From positions 516,853 to 580,852 of the forward strand of contig CAWFFZ010000001.1 of NCBI GenBank assembly GCA_963815295.1: DNA of 64,000 bases, given 5' to 3'. The notes under the pieces are model-generated. The model ran no database searches. It had not been told where the DNA came from and worked only from the letters and a program-made list of their open reading frames with translations. Positions within the stretch are counted from its first letter, which is position 1. Every line of letters starts with the position of its first letter. The stretch is from JACDHG01 sp963815295 (GTDB taxonomy: Bacteria > Actinomycetota > Actinomycetes > Propionibacteriales > Nocardioidaceae). This document shows positions 51,692 to 59,666 of this stretch, piece by piece. The translations under genes were made by a program, and so were the position numbers.

Positions 51692-53620
51692 GTGCGCACA
51701 CATTCCATTGCGCTTTTAGCTGGTGCCGGCATGATCGCCGCGGCACTGGCGCCGGTAGCCGCTGCGCCACAGCGCGGCAGCGACGGCGTCACACCTCACG
51801 AGCGGGCAGCGCTGTCGGTGGGCTTGCAGACCGCGGACAAGGGCAACGCCGGCAAGACGCTCAGGCCGAGTGGGGCCAACCCGCAGCTCGCGCTGGTTCC
51901 TGACCCCTCGGTCATCGACTACGCCGGCTGGAAGCGCTACCTCGCCGCCAAGGGCGAACAGCGTCAAGCGCGGCTCGAGAACAAGATGACGGCGTTGGCG
52001 CCGCCTCTCGTGGTCGACGAGGACGAGCCCGCAGGCACGCGGGGTTCTAACGACAGCACGGCGACCGCGCAGCCGGTACCCGGCTTCGGGACGGCCGCCC
52101 ATAGGAACCCGAGGGCGCGGGTCCTGGGTGACCTTTCAAATCAGGAGGTCTCTTCTGACACCGTTCCCGCCAATACCGAGGATGACGGGTCGATCCCGTT
52201 GGCCGGCGACACTGGTATCACGGGGTCCGGGGAGGGCATCAACACCACAGCCACCATCGGTGACGGGCCACACGGCAGCGCCGGCAGCGACTCGGGTGAC
52301 TTCGACTTCTACTCCTTGGATGCAGACGCGGGCGACTCGCTCACCGTCGACATCGACACCCCGACAGGGTCGTTGGACTCGGTGGTCGTGCTGTTCGACG
52401 ACGCCGGCGAGATTGTGAACGTCAACGACGACTCCGACGGCTTCGACAGCCTGCTCACCCACACCTTTGAAGACGCCGGCACGTACTACGTGATGGTGAC
52501 GGGCTACCTCTCACTGCCTGAGGATCCGTTCGACTCCGGCAGTGGTGATGGAGCTGACAGCGAAGGTCCCTACAACGTCGACATCACCGTGGCGGAGGTG
52601 GACCTCGACTTCTACGCGTTCCGGCTGCGCAAGGGTGACGTGCTAGGCGCCTCGGTCGAGGGATCGGCCACCAGCTTGACCGTCTACGACCCAGGCAGCG
52701 TCAACGTGCACGGGTCGACTCAGGACGCCACGTACATCTACCCGTCGAACTCGCCGCTGCCCGGTGGAGGCAACGCGGTGAACGACCATGTCGCCGACCA
52801 GCGTGGATGGCACTACCTAGCTGTGGCCGGTGGCGACGGAGCGTACGACGTGACAGTGGAGGCGTATCGACCGGGTCTCGAGAACAACCCGCCAGTGCAG
52901 ACGCTGTTCCTCGACTTCAACGGAGCACGCATCAACACTGGAATCTGGGGCGGTCCGGGCGTGCGCACGCTCAGTCCGCTGCGCGCGTTCCTAGGTCGCT
53001 GGGGCCTGACCAACGCGGATCTCAACCCGCTAATCACGGCGATCGTGGCCGAGGTCCGGGAGAGCATCAAGCAGGACATGGTGGCGAGCGGTCTGAACGA
53101 CGACTTCAAAATCAAGATCAAGAACAGCCGTGACCACGCCGACCCATGGGGTAAGCCCAACGTCAGCCGGATCATTGTGGGAGGCACGATCGAGCAGTCG
53201 GGTATCGACACCATCGGTATCGCCCAGTCGATCGACCCCGGCAACTTCGGGACTGAGGAGTCGGCACTGGTGCTGCTCGACCTGTTGAGCGAACCAGCGG
53301 GACCGACGTACTCCTTGAACACGTATCTGACGTCGGCGAGCAACCGGGTCGGATTCGTCGGTCAGGCGGTCGGCAACGTGACATCTCACGAGGGTGGCCA
53401 CTTCTTCGGCAACTGGCATGTCGACCAGTTCAACGCTGAGGCCAACCTGATGGACCAGGGCGGCAACTTCCCGCTCTTGTACGGCGTCGGACCGGACAAC
53501 ATCGGCGGCAGCGCCGACGACCCGGATGTCGACTTCGGTGAGGACGAGTTCAACCCCAACGAGGGCTTCACCGGAACCGAAGACACGCTGGGCCGGCTGG
53601 TAGGTGTGCTGACCGAGTAG
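51692..53620 (+). CDS. Secreted metzincin-like metalloprotease with PPC domain
   Basis: A 642-residue exported protein. Start GTG 51692, 8 nt after GAGGGAGGA. A signal peptide (about 1-25, ending VAA-A) precedes a propeptide-like region. A beta-sandwich of the bacterial pre-peptidase C-terminal type (PPC) lies at about 185-310 (DFDFYSLDADAGDSLTVDID, DDSDGFDSLLTHTFEDAGTY). The catalytic motif is HEGGHFFGNWH (residues 566-576), i.e. HExxHxxGxxH with zinc ligands His566, His570, His576 and catalytic Glu567, followed by a Met-containing NLMDQGG turn as in metzincins. It is probably a secreted peptidase. A strong terminator follows. Confidence 0.82.
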   Translation: MRTHSIALLAGAGMIAAALAPVAAAPQRGSDGVTPHERAALSVGLQTADKGNAGKTLRPSGANPQLALVPDPSVIDYAGWKRYLAAKGEQRQARLENKMTALAPPLVVDEDEPAGTRGSNDSTATAQPVPGFGTAAHRNPRARVLGDLSNQEVSSDTVPANTEDDGSIPLAGDTGITGSGEGINTTATIGDGPHGSAGSDSGDFDFYSLDADAGDSLTVDIDTPTGSLDSVVVLFDDAGEIVNVNDDSDGFDSLLTHTFEDAGTYYVMVTGYLSLPEDPFDSGSGDGADSEGPYNVDITVAEVDLDFYAFRLRKGDVLGASVEGSATSLTVYDPGSVNVHGSTQDATYIYPSNSPLPGGGNAVNDHVADQRGWHYLAVAGGDGAYDVTVEAYRPGLENNPPVQTLFLDFNGARINTGIWGGPGVRTLSPLRAFLGRWGLTNADLNPLITAIVAEVRESIKQDMVASGLNDDFKIKIKNSRDHADPWGKPNVSRIIVGGTIEQSGIDTIGIAQSIDPGNFGTEESALVLLDLLSEPAGPTYSLNTYLTSASNRVGFVGQAVGNVTSHEGGHFFGNWHVDQFNAEANLMDQGGNFPLLYGVGPDNIGGSADDPDVDFGEDEFNPNEGFTGTEDTLGRLVGVLTE

Positions 53621-53653
53621 TCAGGACTCCGTAGCCACCCGGCAAACATTGTG

Positions 53654-53694
53654 GACGGGAGAGACGGGAGCCAAGCGCTCCCGCCTCTCCCGTC
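53654..53694 (+). terminator. Strong hairpin terminator after metalloprotease
   Basis: GACGGGAGAGACGGGAG (53654-53670) pairs with CTCCCGCCTCTCCCGTC (53678-53694), 16 pairs with one mismatch opposite A-C, loop CCAAGCG. Confidence 0.85.
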
Positions 53695-53709
53695 CTGCGT
53701 CGACGGGCC

Positions 53710-53761
53710 TTGACAGTGCCGGACGGGCATGGCAACGTCACGAGCGATGGAAGCGCTTACA
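53710..53761 (+). promoter_or_regulatory. Promoter with LacI-type operator
   Basis: A consensus -35 TTGACA at 53710-53715 is followed at 17 bp by a weak -10 (CAACGT, 53733-53738). TGGAAGCGCTTACA at 53748-53761 is a palindrome of the kind bound by LacI/CcpA-type repressors (GGAAGCGCTT core) and would cover the start of transcription. It suggests autoregulation of the repressor and of the glycosidase gene behind it. Confidence 0.65.
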
Positions 53762-53788
53762 TTCGACGCCGCGCAAGCAGTCTCAGGC

Positions 53789-54829
53789 GTGGGCGGTGGC
53801 CAACCGCGGCAGTCGAGATCTGGTCCAGGCGCGACCATCTACCAGGTCGCGCAGCTAGCCGGGGTGTCCATCGCCACCGTGTCTCGGGTGCTGCGCGGCA
53901 GCGCGCCTGTTGCTGCACCGACCCGCGAGCGAGTGATGTCGGCCGTCGCCGCCCTGCAGTTCACTCCGAGCCACTCGGCCCGGTCGCTGGCAGAGGGCAA
54001 GCAAGCCGCCAACGGCATCGTCTTCCCCGACCTCTCCGGTCCCTACTACGCCGAGGTCGTCCTTGGCTACGAAGAGGTCGCCGGGGAGATGGGACGAAGC
54101 GTCCTCATTCTCTCGACCCACGGTCGCAAGGCTGCCCGCGCCATGGTCCTGGATCTCGCGGCACGCGTTGACGGGCTGGTCGTGCTCGGCCGCACAGTCG
54201 ACGACGAAGTCCTCACCGAGCTGGTCGGCAGGGGCATGCCGCTCGTCGTGCTCGCACGCGACCCGATCGCGGGGGCCGACGCAGTGAATGCGGAAAACGA
54301 GGAGAGTGCTTACGCTCTGGCCACGCACCTCACCCGCGACCATGGCTACACGTCACTTGCATTCCTCGGCGACGTGGACGCGTCCTCCGATATCGCCCAC
54401 CGCTGGCACGGCTTTCGGCGCGCGTTGAACGACGCCGAGGTCCCCGCGCCCGACCGCCCGACTCCGTGTGCATTCGACGAGCAGAGCGGCCAACAGTCCG
54501 CCGGAGACCTGCTTCGTGAGCAACGGCCGCAGGCACTTTTCTGTGCGAATGACGAGATGGCCCTTGGGGCGATCGCGGCGGCGGAGTCGCTGGGTCTGCG
54601 CGTCCCCGACGACCTGGCCGTCACCGGCTGGGATGACGTGATGGCCGCACGGCACTCGCGGCCGGGGCTGACGACGGTTCGGCAGCCGATGCGTGAGCTC
54701 GGCGCTCTTGCGGCGCGGAGACTGCACGAGCGACTCGCCGGGGGCCAGGAAGAACGACGGAACGAGGTGCTGCCAACGCAGCTCGTGCTCCGTGCCAGCT
54801 GTGGACACCACAACGAGGAGAACCCATGA
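53789..54829 (+). CDS. LacI-family transcriptional repressor
   Basis: A LacI/GalR regulator (about 346 residues from GTG 53789; the frame is open back to ATG 53729, but that extension runs through the operator). The HTH and hinge are ATIYQVAQLAGVSIATVSRV, APTRERVMSAVAALQFTPSH and ARSLAEGK. The periplasmic-binding-like domain follows with GIVFPDLSGPYYAEVVLGYE, DGLVVLGR, ALFCANDEMALGAIAAAESL and DDLAVTGWDD. It likely binds a sugar released by the enzyme encoded next, with which it overlaps by 4 bp (ATGA 54826-54829). Confidence 0.88.
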   Translation: MGGGQPRQSRSGPGATIYQVAQLAGVSIATVSRVLRGSAPVAAPTRERVMSAVAALQFTPSHSARSLAEGKQAANGIVFPDLSGPYYAEVVLGYEEVAGEMGRSVLILSTHGRKAARAMVLDLAARVDGLVVLGRTVDDEVLTELVGRGMPLVVLARDPIAGADAVNAENEESAYALATHLTRDHGYTSLAFLGDVDASSDIAHRWHGFRRALNDAEVPAPDRPTPCAFDEQSGQQSAGDLLREQRPQALFCANDEMALGAIAAAESLGLRVPDDLAVTGWDDVMAARHSRPGLTTVRQPMRELGALAARRLHERLAGGQEERRNEVLPTQLVLRASCGHHNEENP

Positions 54830-56421
54830 AAGAGCTGTACCAGCCAGGATCCAACCCCGTCTCCCGACGCAACGTGCTGGCTGGGGGTTTCGCTGCGGTA
54901 GTCAGCGCCGCCGTGGCCAGCCCGGCGCAAGGTGGAAGTCCGACCTTGGTCTTGCAGAAACCCGGTCCGCTGCCTCGCGGCGTCGACCGCGCCACGGTCA
55001 TGGCCTGGGCCGAGGACACCTGGCATTCGATGGAGGCGATGACCCACCCAGCGACCGGTCTGCCTGCTGACAACATCACCGGCGACCTGTCCACCCTGAG
55101 TGGTTACACCTCACCCACAAACATTGCTGGCCTGATGTGGTCTGCTGTCGCAGCACGTGAGCTGCGAATCATCAGCCCGAGCCAGTGCAGCCGGGTGGTG
55201 CGAAAGACCCTGCGGACGTTGGCGCAGATGGAAATCCACGAGCCCAGCGGCATGTACTACAACTGGTACGACGAAGCCACCGGCGAAGCGCTGCGTGCCT
55301 GGCCAGGGTCCGGGGACACCATCTACCCATTCTGCTCCAGCGTCGACAACGGCTGGCTCGGTGCGGCACTCTGGGTCGTCCGCAATTCGGTGCCCGCTGC
55401 CGGCCCGCTTGCCGATCGGCTGTTCAACCGGATGCGTTGGGACGCCTTCTACAACCCCGACGCCCCTCGTCCGGGCGGGCTCATGCACGGCGGGTTCTTC
55501 CCGTTCGACCATGACCGACCCGGCCAGGTCTACCGGGGCAGCCACATCGACGCTCCCGACGTCTGGCTCACGAACCACCACTACGACACGATCGTCTCGG
55601 AGACCCGGATCACGTCATACCTCGCCATCATGAGGCGCCAGGCGCCGGCGCAGCACTACTTTGCGCCCTGGCGAACCTTCCCTGCGAGCTGCGATTGGAG
55701 CTGGCACGAGAGCCAGCCGGTCGGGGTGACCCGCAACTACCTCGGCCTCGACGTCTACGAAGGCGCCTACACCTACCGCGGCATGCGGATCGTCCCGGGC
55801 TGGGGCGGCTCGATGTTCGAGGAGCTCATGCCCAACGTCTTCGTCCCCGAGCAGACCTGGGGTCCACGCTCGTGGGGCAAGAACCACCCGCTGCACGTCC
55901 GTGCCCAGATCGAGCACGGCATGGACGAAGCCGACTACGGCTACTGGGGCTTCTCCCCGTCGAGTGACCCGTTCGCCGGCTATCGGGAGTACGGCGTCGA
56001 CGCGCTGGGGCTCAACCCTGACGGGTACTTCTCGGACCGCGAAAGCACCAACTACGACCCTGGATTCGGCGACTGCCGCCCGGCGACCAACCCGACTCCC
56101 GACTACGGAGACGGTGTCGTCACTCCGCACGCCGCCTTCTTGGCGATGATGCACGAGCCCAAGCGGGCGTTCGACAACCTGTCGCGCATCGAGCTGGACC
56201 TGGGAGCCTATGGGACGGGCGGCTTCTACGATGCTGTCGCCGTCGGCTCCGGGACAGTCGCCGAACGCTACCTCGCACTGGACCAGGCGATGGTCATGGG
56301 AAGCATCGGCAATGTTCTCGGCGGCAATGTCCTGCAAAAGGCATTCAGCACGAAGAAGGTCGAGGCCGCACTACGACCGATCCTCGCCATGGAGGAGTTC
56401 GGCTCCGGCACTGGCGACTGA
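54826..56421 (+). CDS. Tat-exported glycosidase-like protein (DUF3131/GH144-like)
   Basis: A 531-residue exported protein with a twin-arginine signal SRRNVLAGGFAAVVSAAVAS (residues 13-32). The mature part resembles DUF3131 / 'glucoamylase family' (alpha/alpha)6-barrel enzymes such as the beta-1,2-glucanases of GH144: GYTSPTNIAGLMWSAVAARE, GMYYNWYDEATGEALRAW, SSVDNGWLGAALWVVRNS, PGWGGSMFEELMPNVFVPE and DEADYGYWGFSPSSDP. Catalytic residues cannot be assigned by eye. Coupling to a LacI-type regulator with its own operator fits induction by an oligosaccharide. No transporter gene lies alongside. Confidence 0.75.
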   Translation: MKELYQPGSNPVSRRNVLAGGFAAVVSAAVASPAQGGSPTLVLQKPGPLPRGVDRATVMAWAEDTWHSMEAMTHPATGLPADNITGDLSTLSGYTSPTNIAGLMWSAVAARELRIISPSQCSRVVRKTLRTLAQMEIHEPSGMYYNWYDEATGEALRAWPGSGDTIYPFCSSVDNGWLGAALWVVRNSVPAAGPLADRLFNRMRWDAFYNPDAPRPGGLMHGGFFPFDHDRPGQVYRGSHIDAPDVWLTNHHYDTIVSETRITSYLAIMRRQAPAQHYFAPWRTFPASCDWSWHESQPVGVTRNYLGLDVYEGAYTYRGMRIVPGWGGSMFEELMPNVFVPEQTWGPRSWGKNHPLHVRAQIEHGMDEADYGYWGFSPSSDPFAGYREYGVDALGLNPDGYFSDRESTNYDPGFGDCRPATNPTPDYGDGVVTPHAAFLAMMHEPKRAFDNLSRIELDLGAYGTGGFYDAVAVGSGTVAERYLALDQAMVMGSIGNVLGGNVLQKAFSTKKVEAALRPILAMEEFGSGTGD

Positions 56422-56706
56422 CGCGAGGTAAGCACCGGATGCGCCGGAAGCCGTCTGGTGTGAGGCTGGAGGGGAGGGGGACCGCACCCGTCCACTGCAC
56501 GCACGCACGTCAGTCGAGTGACCGCCCTCGAGGATCTCTCGCAAGCGGTGCTAGCCTGCCCTTGGGTTTGATGTGACCTGCCGTCCGCGCCGCTTGTCGG
56601 CTTGGTGAACACATCAATGTGTGGTCACCGCTCACTTGCGATCTACGGTGCCCCGTCAGTAATGCGGGCGCTGATCGACCACGGCACCGGGATATGCAGG
56701 TGAATC

Positions 56707-57243
56707 ATGGACATGACCATCACGGACGCCAAGCGCGCTGCCGGTATTCTGCGGGACGACCTCGCTCAGTCCGGTCTGGCCGGGCTTACTCACAGTCGCG
56801 CGCTGGAGATCGTCGCCCATCAGTGGGGATTTCGGGACTGGAATACCGCCGCTGCCACCCTCGATGACCCGCCGCGCATCGGGTTGAGGAGCGCAGTTCC
56901 TGTGCTACGCATCCTGGACGAGGAACGGGCGAAGGAGTTCTACCTCGGCTATCTCGGGTTTGCTGTCGAGTGGGAGCACCGGTTCGAGCCAGGCATGCCG
57001 TTGTATACGCGGCTGCGTCGAGATCAGATGGTCATCGACCTGTCTGAGCATCACGGTGACGGCACGCCTGGTTCGGTCGTGTGGGTGCCGGTCGATGACA
57101 TCAACGCCCTGCATCGCGAACTGTCGGCCAAGTCGTACACGAGGATGCGTCCTGGCATCGACAAGGACGCGCCAGGCGGACCAACGATGGAGGTTATCGA
57201 CCCGTTGTCCAACGTGCTTCGATTCGTCGAAGTCGCTCGCTAA
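56707..57243 (+). CDS. Glyoxalase superfamily (VOC) protein
   Basis: A 178-residue protein with two parts. Residues 1-50 (MTITDAKRAAGILRDDLAQS, RALEIVAHQWGFRDWNTAAA) are the glyoxalase-related helical domain often found fused in front of VOC domains. Residues 58-178 are a VOC/bleomycin-resistance-like fold (VPVLRILDEERAKEFYLGYL, PTMEVIDPLSNVLRFVE). It may bind a small electrophile or drug or have dioxygenase/lyase activity. It is preceded by 285 bp without a visible gene. Confidence 0.82.
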   Translation: MDMTITDAKRAAGILRDDLAQSGLAGLTHSRALEIVAHQWGFRDWNTAAATLDDPPRIGLRSAVPVLRILDEERAKEFYLGYLGFAVEWEHRFEPGMPLYTRLRRDQMVIDLSEHHGDGTPGSVVWVPVDDINALHRELSAKSYTRMRPGIDKDAPGGPTMEVIDPLSNVLRFVEVAR

Positions 57244-57273
57244 CCGGAGCCGGAAGTCAGGCCGGGTGCAGGG

Positions 57274-57543
57274 TCATTTGTCAGTGTCGGCGAAGCTGCC
57301 GCTGCGGCCTGTGGTCTCCGCGTTGTCGGTGCGGTGTTCACGGCCGTCGGCGAGTTCCTCGTCGTCGTAACTGCCCTTGCGACCTGTGGTCTCCGCGTTG
57401 TCCTTGCGGTGTTCACGCCCGTCAGCTAGTTCCTCGTCGTCGTAGGCGCCCTTGGTCTCCGCGTTGTCGCTGCGGTGTTCTCGACCTTCGGGGAGTTCCT
57501 CGTCGTCGTAGTTGCCTTGGTCGTCGTCATCACGTGTGGTCAT
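57274..57543 (-). CDS. Small repeat protein with YDDEEL-GREHR-DNAET units
   Basis: An 89-residue highly charged protein (ATG 57543; an in-frame ATG also at 57558). Three tandem copies of a unit of 19-25 residues, YDDEELxxGREHRxDNAET, are joined by short TGRKGS-like spacers; the DNA repeats nearly identically (CGCGTTGTC...CGTCGTCGTA). No hydrophobic core or signal peptide. Such repeats resemble small stress-related or nucleic-acid-associated proteins, but I know no function. Confidence 0.65.
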   Translation of the reverse strand: MTTRDDDDQGNYDDEELPEGREHRSDNAETKGAYDDEELADGREHRKDNAETTGRKGSYDDEELADGREHRTDNAETTGRSGSFADTDK

Positions 57544-57594
57544 GTCTCTACCATGCACCCGCGGGCGCCCCCGCGCATTAGCCCCGCAGGGTGG

Positions 57595-58989
57595 TCAGAA
57601 GTTGATCATGTGGCCGGAGACGCCGTGTACAGCCTCTTTGAGTGCCTCGCTCAGCGTCGGGTGAGCGTGGATGTTGCGTGAGACCTCGGTAGCGGTGAGG
57701 TCCCACTGCTGCGCGAGGGTCAGCTCTGGAAGCAGCTCGGTAACGTCTGGGCCGATCATGTGGGCGCCGAGGAACTCGCCGTGCTCGGCATCGGCGATGA
57801 TCTTGACGAAGCCGCCCGGGTCGCCGAGCCCGTGCGCCTTGCCGTTCGCCGTGAAGGGGAACTTCGACACCGTCACGTCGTGGCCACGCTCCTTCGCCTG
57901 CGCCTCGGTGTAACCGAAGCTGGCGATCTGCGGCTGGCAGTACGTCGCACGGGGCACCATGGCGTAATCGATCTCCATGGTCTCGGCACCTGCGATTGTC
58001 TCTGCTGCCACAATCCCCATCGCTTCGGCAGTGTGCGCAAGCATCTGCTTGGCGGTGACGTCGCCGATCGCGAGGATGCTTTCGACGTTCGTGCGCATGA
58101 ACCCGTCGATCTCGACGGCGCCACGGTCGGTGAGCTCGACCCCGGTCTTGTCCAGACCAAAGCCCTCGACCCGCGGCGCGAATCCAATCGCCTGCATGAC
58201 CTTGTCGGCCTCCAGCGTCTGCTGCTCGTCGCCTTTCGTCACCGTGACCGAGACCTTGCCGCCGCTGTCGTCGATGGCGTCGACACGGGTGGACGTGAGC
58301 ACCTTGACGCCGAGCTTCTTGTAGCGCTTGGCCAGCTCCGCCGACACCTCCTCATCCTCGAGAGGGACGAGCCTGTCGAGGTACTCGACGACAGTGACAT
58401 CGACGCCGTAGTTGGCGAGGACATAGGCAAACTCGACGCCGATGGCGCCGGCGCCGGCGATGATGATCGAGCCGGGTAGCTCCTCGGTCATGATCTGCTC
58501 TTCGTAGGTGACCACGCGCTCGCTGAGAGACGTACCGGGAAGGAGTCGAGTCGTAGCGCCGGTCGCGAGGATGCAGTGGTCGAACGTGAGGGTCTCCCGC
58601 CCGCCATCGCCGAGCTCCACGTCAAGGGTGGTGGCATCGGTGAAGGTGCCCCGCCCCTCAAGCTCCTTGATGTTGTTCTTCTTCATCAGGAAGTGCACAC
58701 CTTTGACGCGACCGTCAGCCACCTTGCGGCTGCGCTGGTAGGCGGCTCCGTAGTCGAAGGTCACGTCACCGGAGATGCCGAACGTCTTCGCGTCGGCGGT
58801 GAAGATGTGGGCGAGCTCTGCATTACGCAGCAGGGCCTTGCTCGGGATACACCCGACGTTGAGGCAGACGCCGCCCCAGTACTTCTCTTCGATGATCGCT
58901 GTCTTGAGTCCGAGCTGGGAGGCGCGGATCGCGGCGACGTACCCGCCCGGCCCGGCACCCAGCACGACGACGTCGAAATGAGAGCTCAT
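57595..58989 (-). CDS. lpdA: Dihydrolipoyl dehydrogenase
   Basis: A 464-residue flavoprotein (E3 of 2-oxoacid dehydrogenase complexes) that reoxidises dihydrolipoamide with NAD+. FAD motif VVVLGAGPGGYVAAIRASQL, the redox disulfide GGVCLNVGCIPSKALL (about 39-54), the NAD motif IIIAGAGAIGVEFAYVL, the second FAD motif ILAIGDVTAKQMLAHTA and the C-terminal catalytic His-Glu HAHPTLSEALKEAV. Complete and of normal length. It stands alone, without E1/E2 genes nearby. Confidence 0.97.
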   Translation of the reverse strand: MSSHFDVVVLGAGPGGYVAAIRASQLGLKTAIIEEKYWGGVCLNVGCIPSKALLRNAELAHIFTADAKTFGISGDVTFDYGAAYQRSRKVADGRVKGVHFLMKKNNIKELEGRGTFTDATTLDVELGDGGRETLTFDHCILATGATTRLLPGTSLSERVVTYEEQIMTEELPGSIIIAGAGAIGVEFAYVLANYGVDVTVVEYLDRLVPLEDEEVSAELAKRYKKLGVKVLTSTRVDAIDDSGGKVSVTVTKGDEQQTLEADKVMQAIGFAPRVEGFGLDKTGVELTDRGAVEIDGFMRTNVESILAIGDVTAKQMLAHTAEAMGIVAAETIAGAETMEIDYAMVPRATYCQPQIASFGYTEAQAKERGHDVTVSKFPFTANGKAHGLGDPGGFVKIIADAEHGEFLGAHMIGPDVTELLPELTLAQQWDLTATEVSRNIHAHPTLSEALKEAVHGVSGHMINF

Positions 58990-59012
58990 GCGGCCAGCCT
59001 ATGGCCCAGAGC

Positions 59013-59528
59013 TCACGACGTCTTTGTGGGGACCGCGTTGCCTACGCGGCCTTGTCCCTTGGCTTCCTTGCGCTCGGCCACTGCCTCATGTCGCCAGCGC
59101 TTGATGCTGTAGATGAGCACGCCAAGCGCGATCAGACCGGACAAGATGATGCTGCTGCCCGTCGCCCAGCCGCCAAAGGGTACGTCCGGTCCGACCTCGA
59201 TCGGACCGATCGGTCCCAGGGCCGGAATCGTCACGATGTGCGGGATCTCGGGGTTGATCCACATGAAAACACCGAACGCGATGATCGAGCACGCACCGAG
59301 CGTGGTCAGCAGGATCTTCGGGTAGGTCGAGACGCTGACCTTGGCAACATCGAATGCCTTCCTCTTGACCGGCTCGACCCTGCGCTCGGCCCAGGGGTAC
59401 TCCTGGGACAAGACGATGAGGCCGGACAACAGAATCAGCAGACCAGGCCCCGGTAAGGGCATTGCGATCACGCCGACGACGACCAGCAGCCAACCGACGA
59501 CGAGAATCCAGGCCTTCCTGAACGCCAT
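59013..59528 (-). CDS. PGPGW-type (TIGR02611-like) membrane protein
   Basis: A 171-residue membrane protein starting at ATG 59528, which follows GGAGGG. The first hydrophobic hairpin holds IAMPLPGPGLLILLSGLIVL, a variant of the PGPGW motif; a conserved YPWAERRVEPVKRKAF segment and further helices follow (about 80-100 and 130-155). The function of this actinobacterial family is unknown. It is divergent from ppdK. Confidence 0.78.
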   Translation of the reverse strand: MAFRKAWILVVGWLLVVVGVIAMPLPGPGLLILLSGLIVLSQEYPWAERRVEPVKRKAFDVAKVSVSTYPKILLTTLGACSIIAFGVFMWINPEIPHIVTIPALGPIGPIEVGPDVPFGGWATGSSIILSGLIALGVLIYSIKRWRHEAVAERKEAKGQGRVGNAVPTKTS

Positions 59529-59666
59529 CCCATCCCTCCACGGGCCACCGAACCGGTGACCCAGTCCGAAGCCTACCTGCTGTCTGCCGGGGGTCGCGGT
59601 AGGTCGCCAACAGGGGCAAGATGGGCACACCCGAGCCACGTGACGACGCGACCAAGAGGTTTCCGG

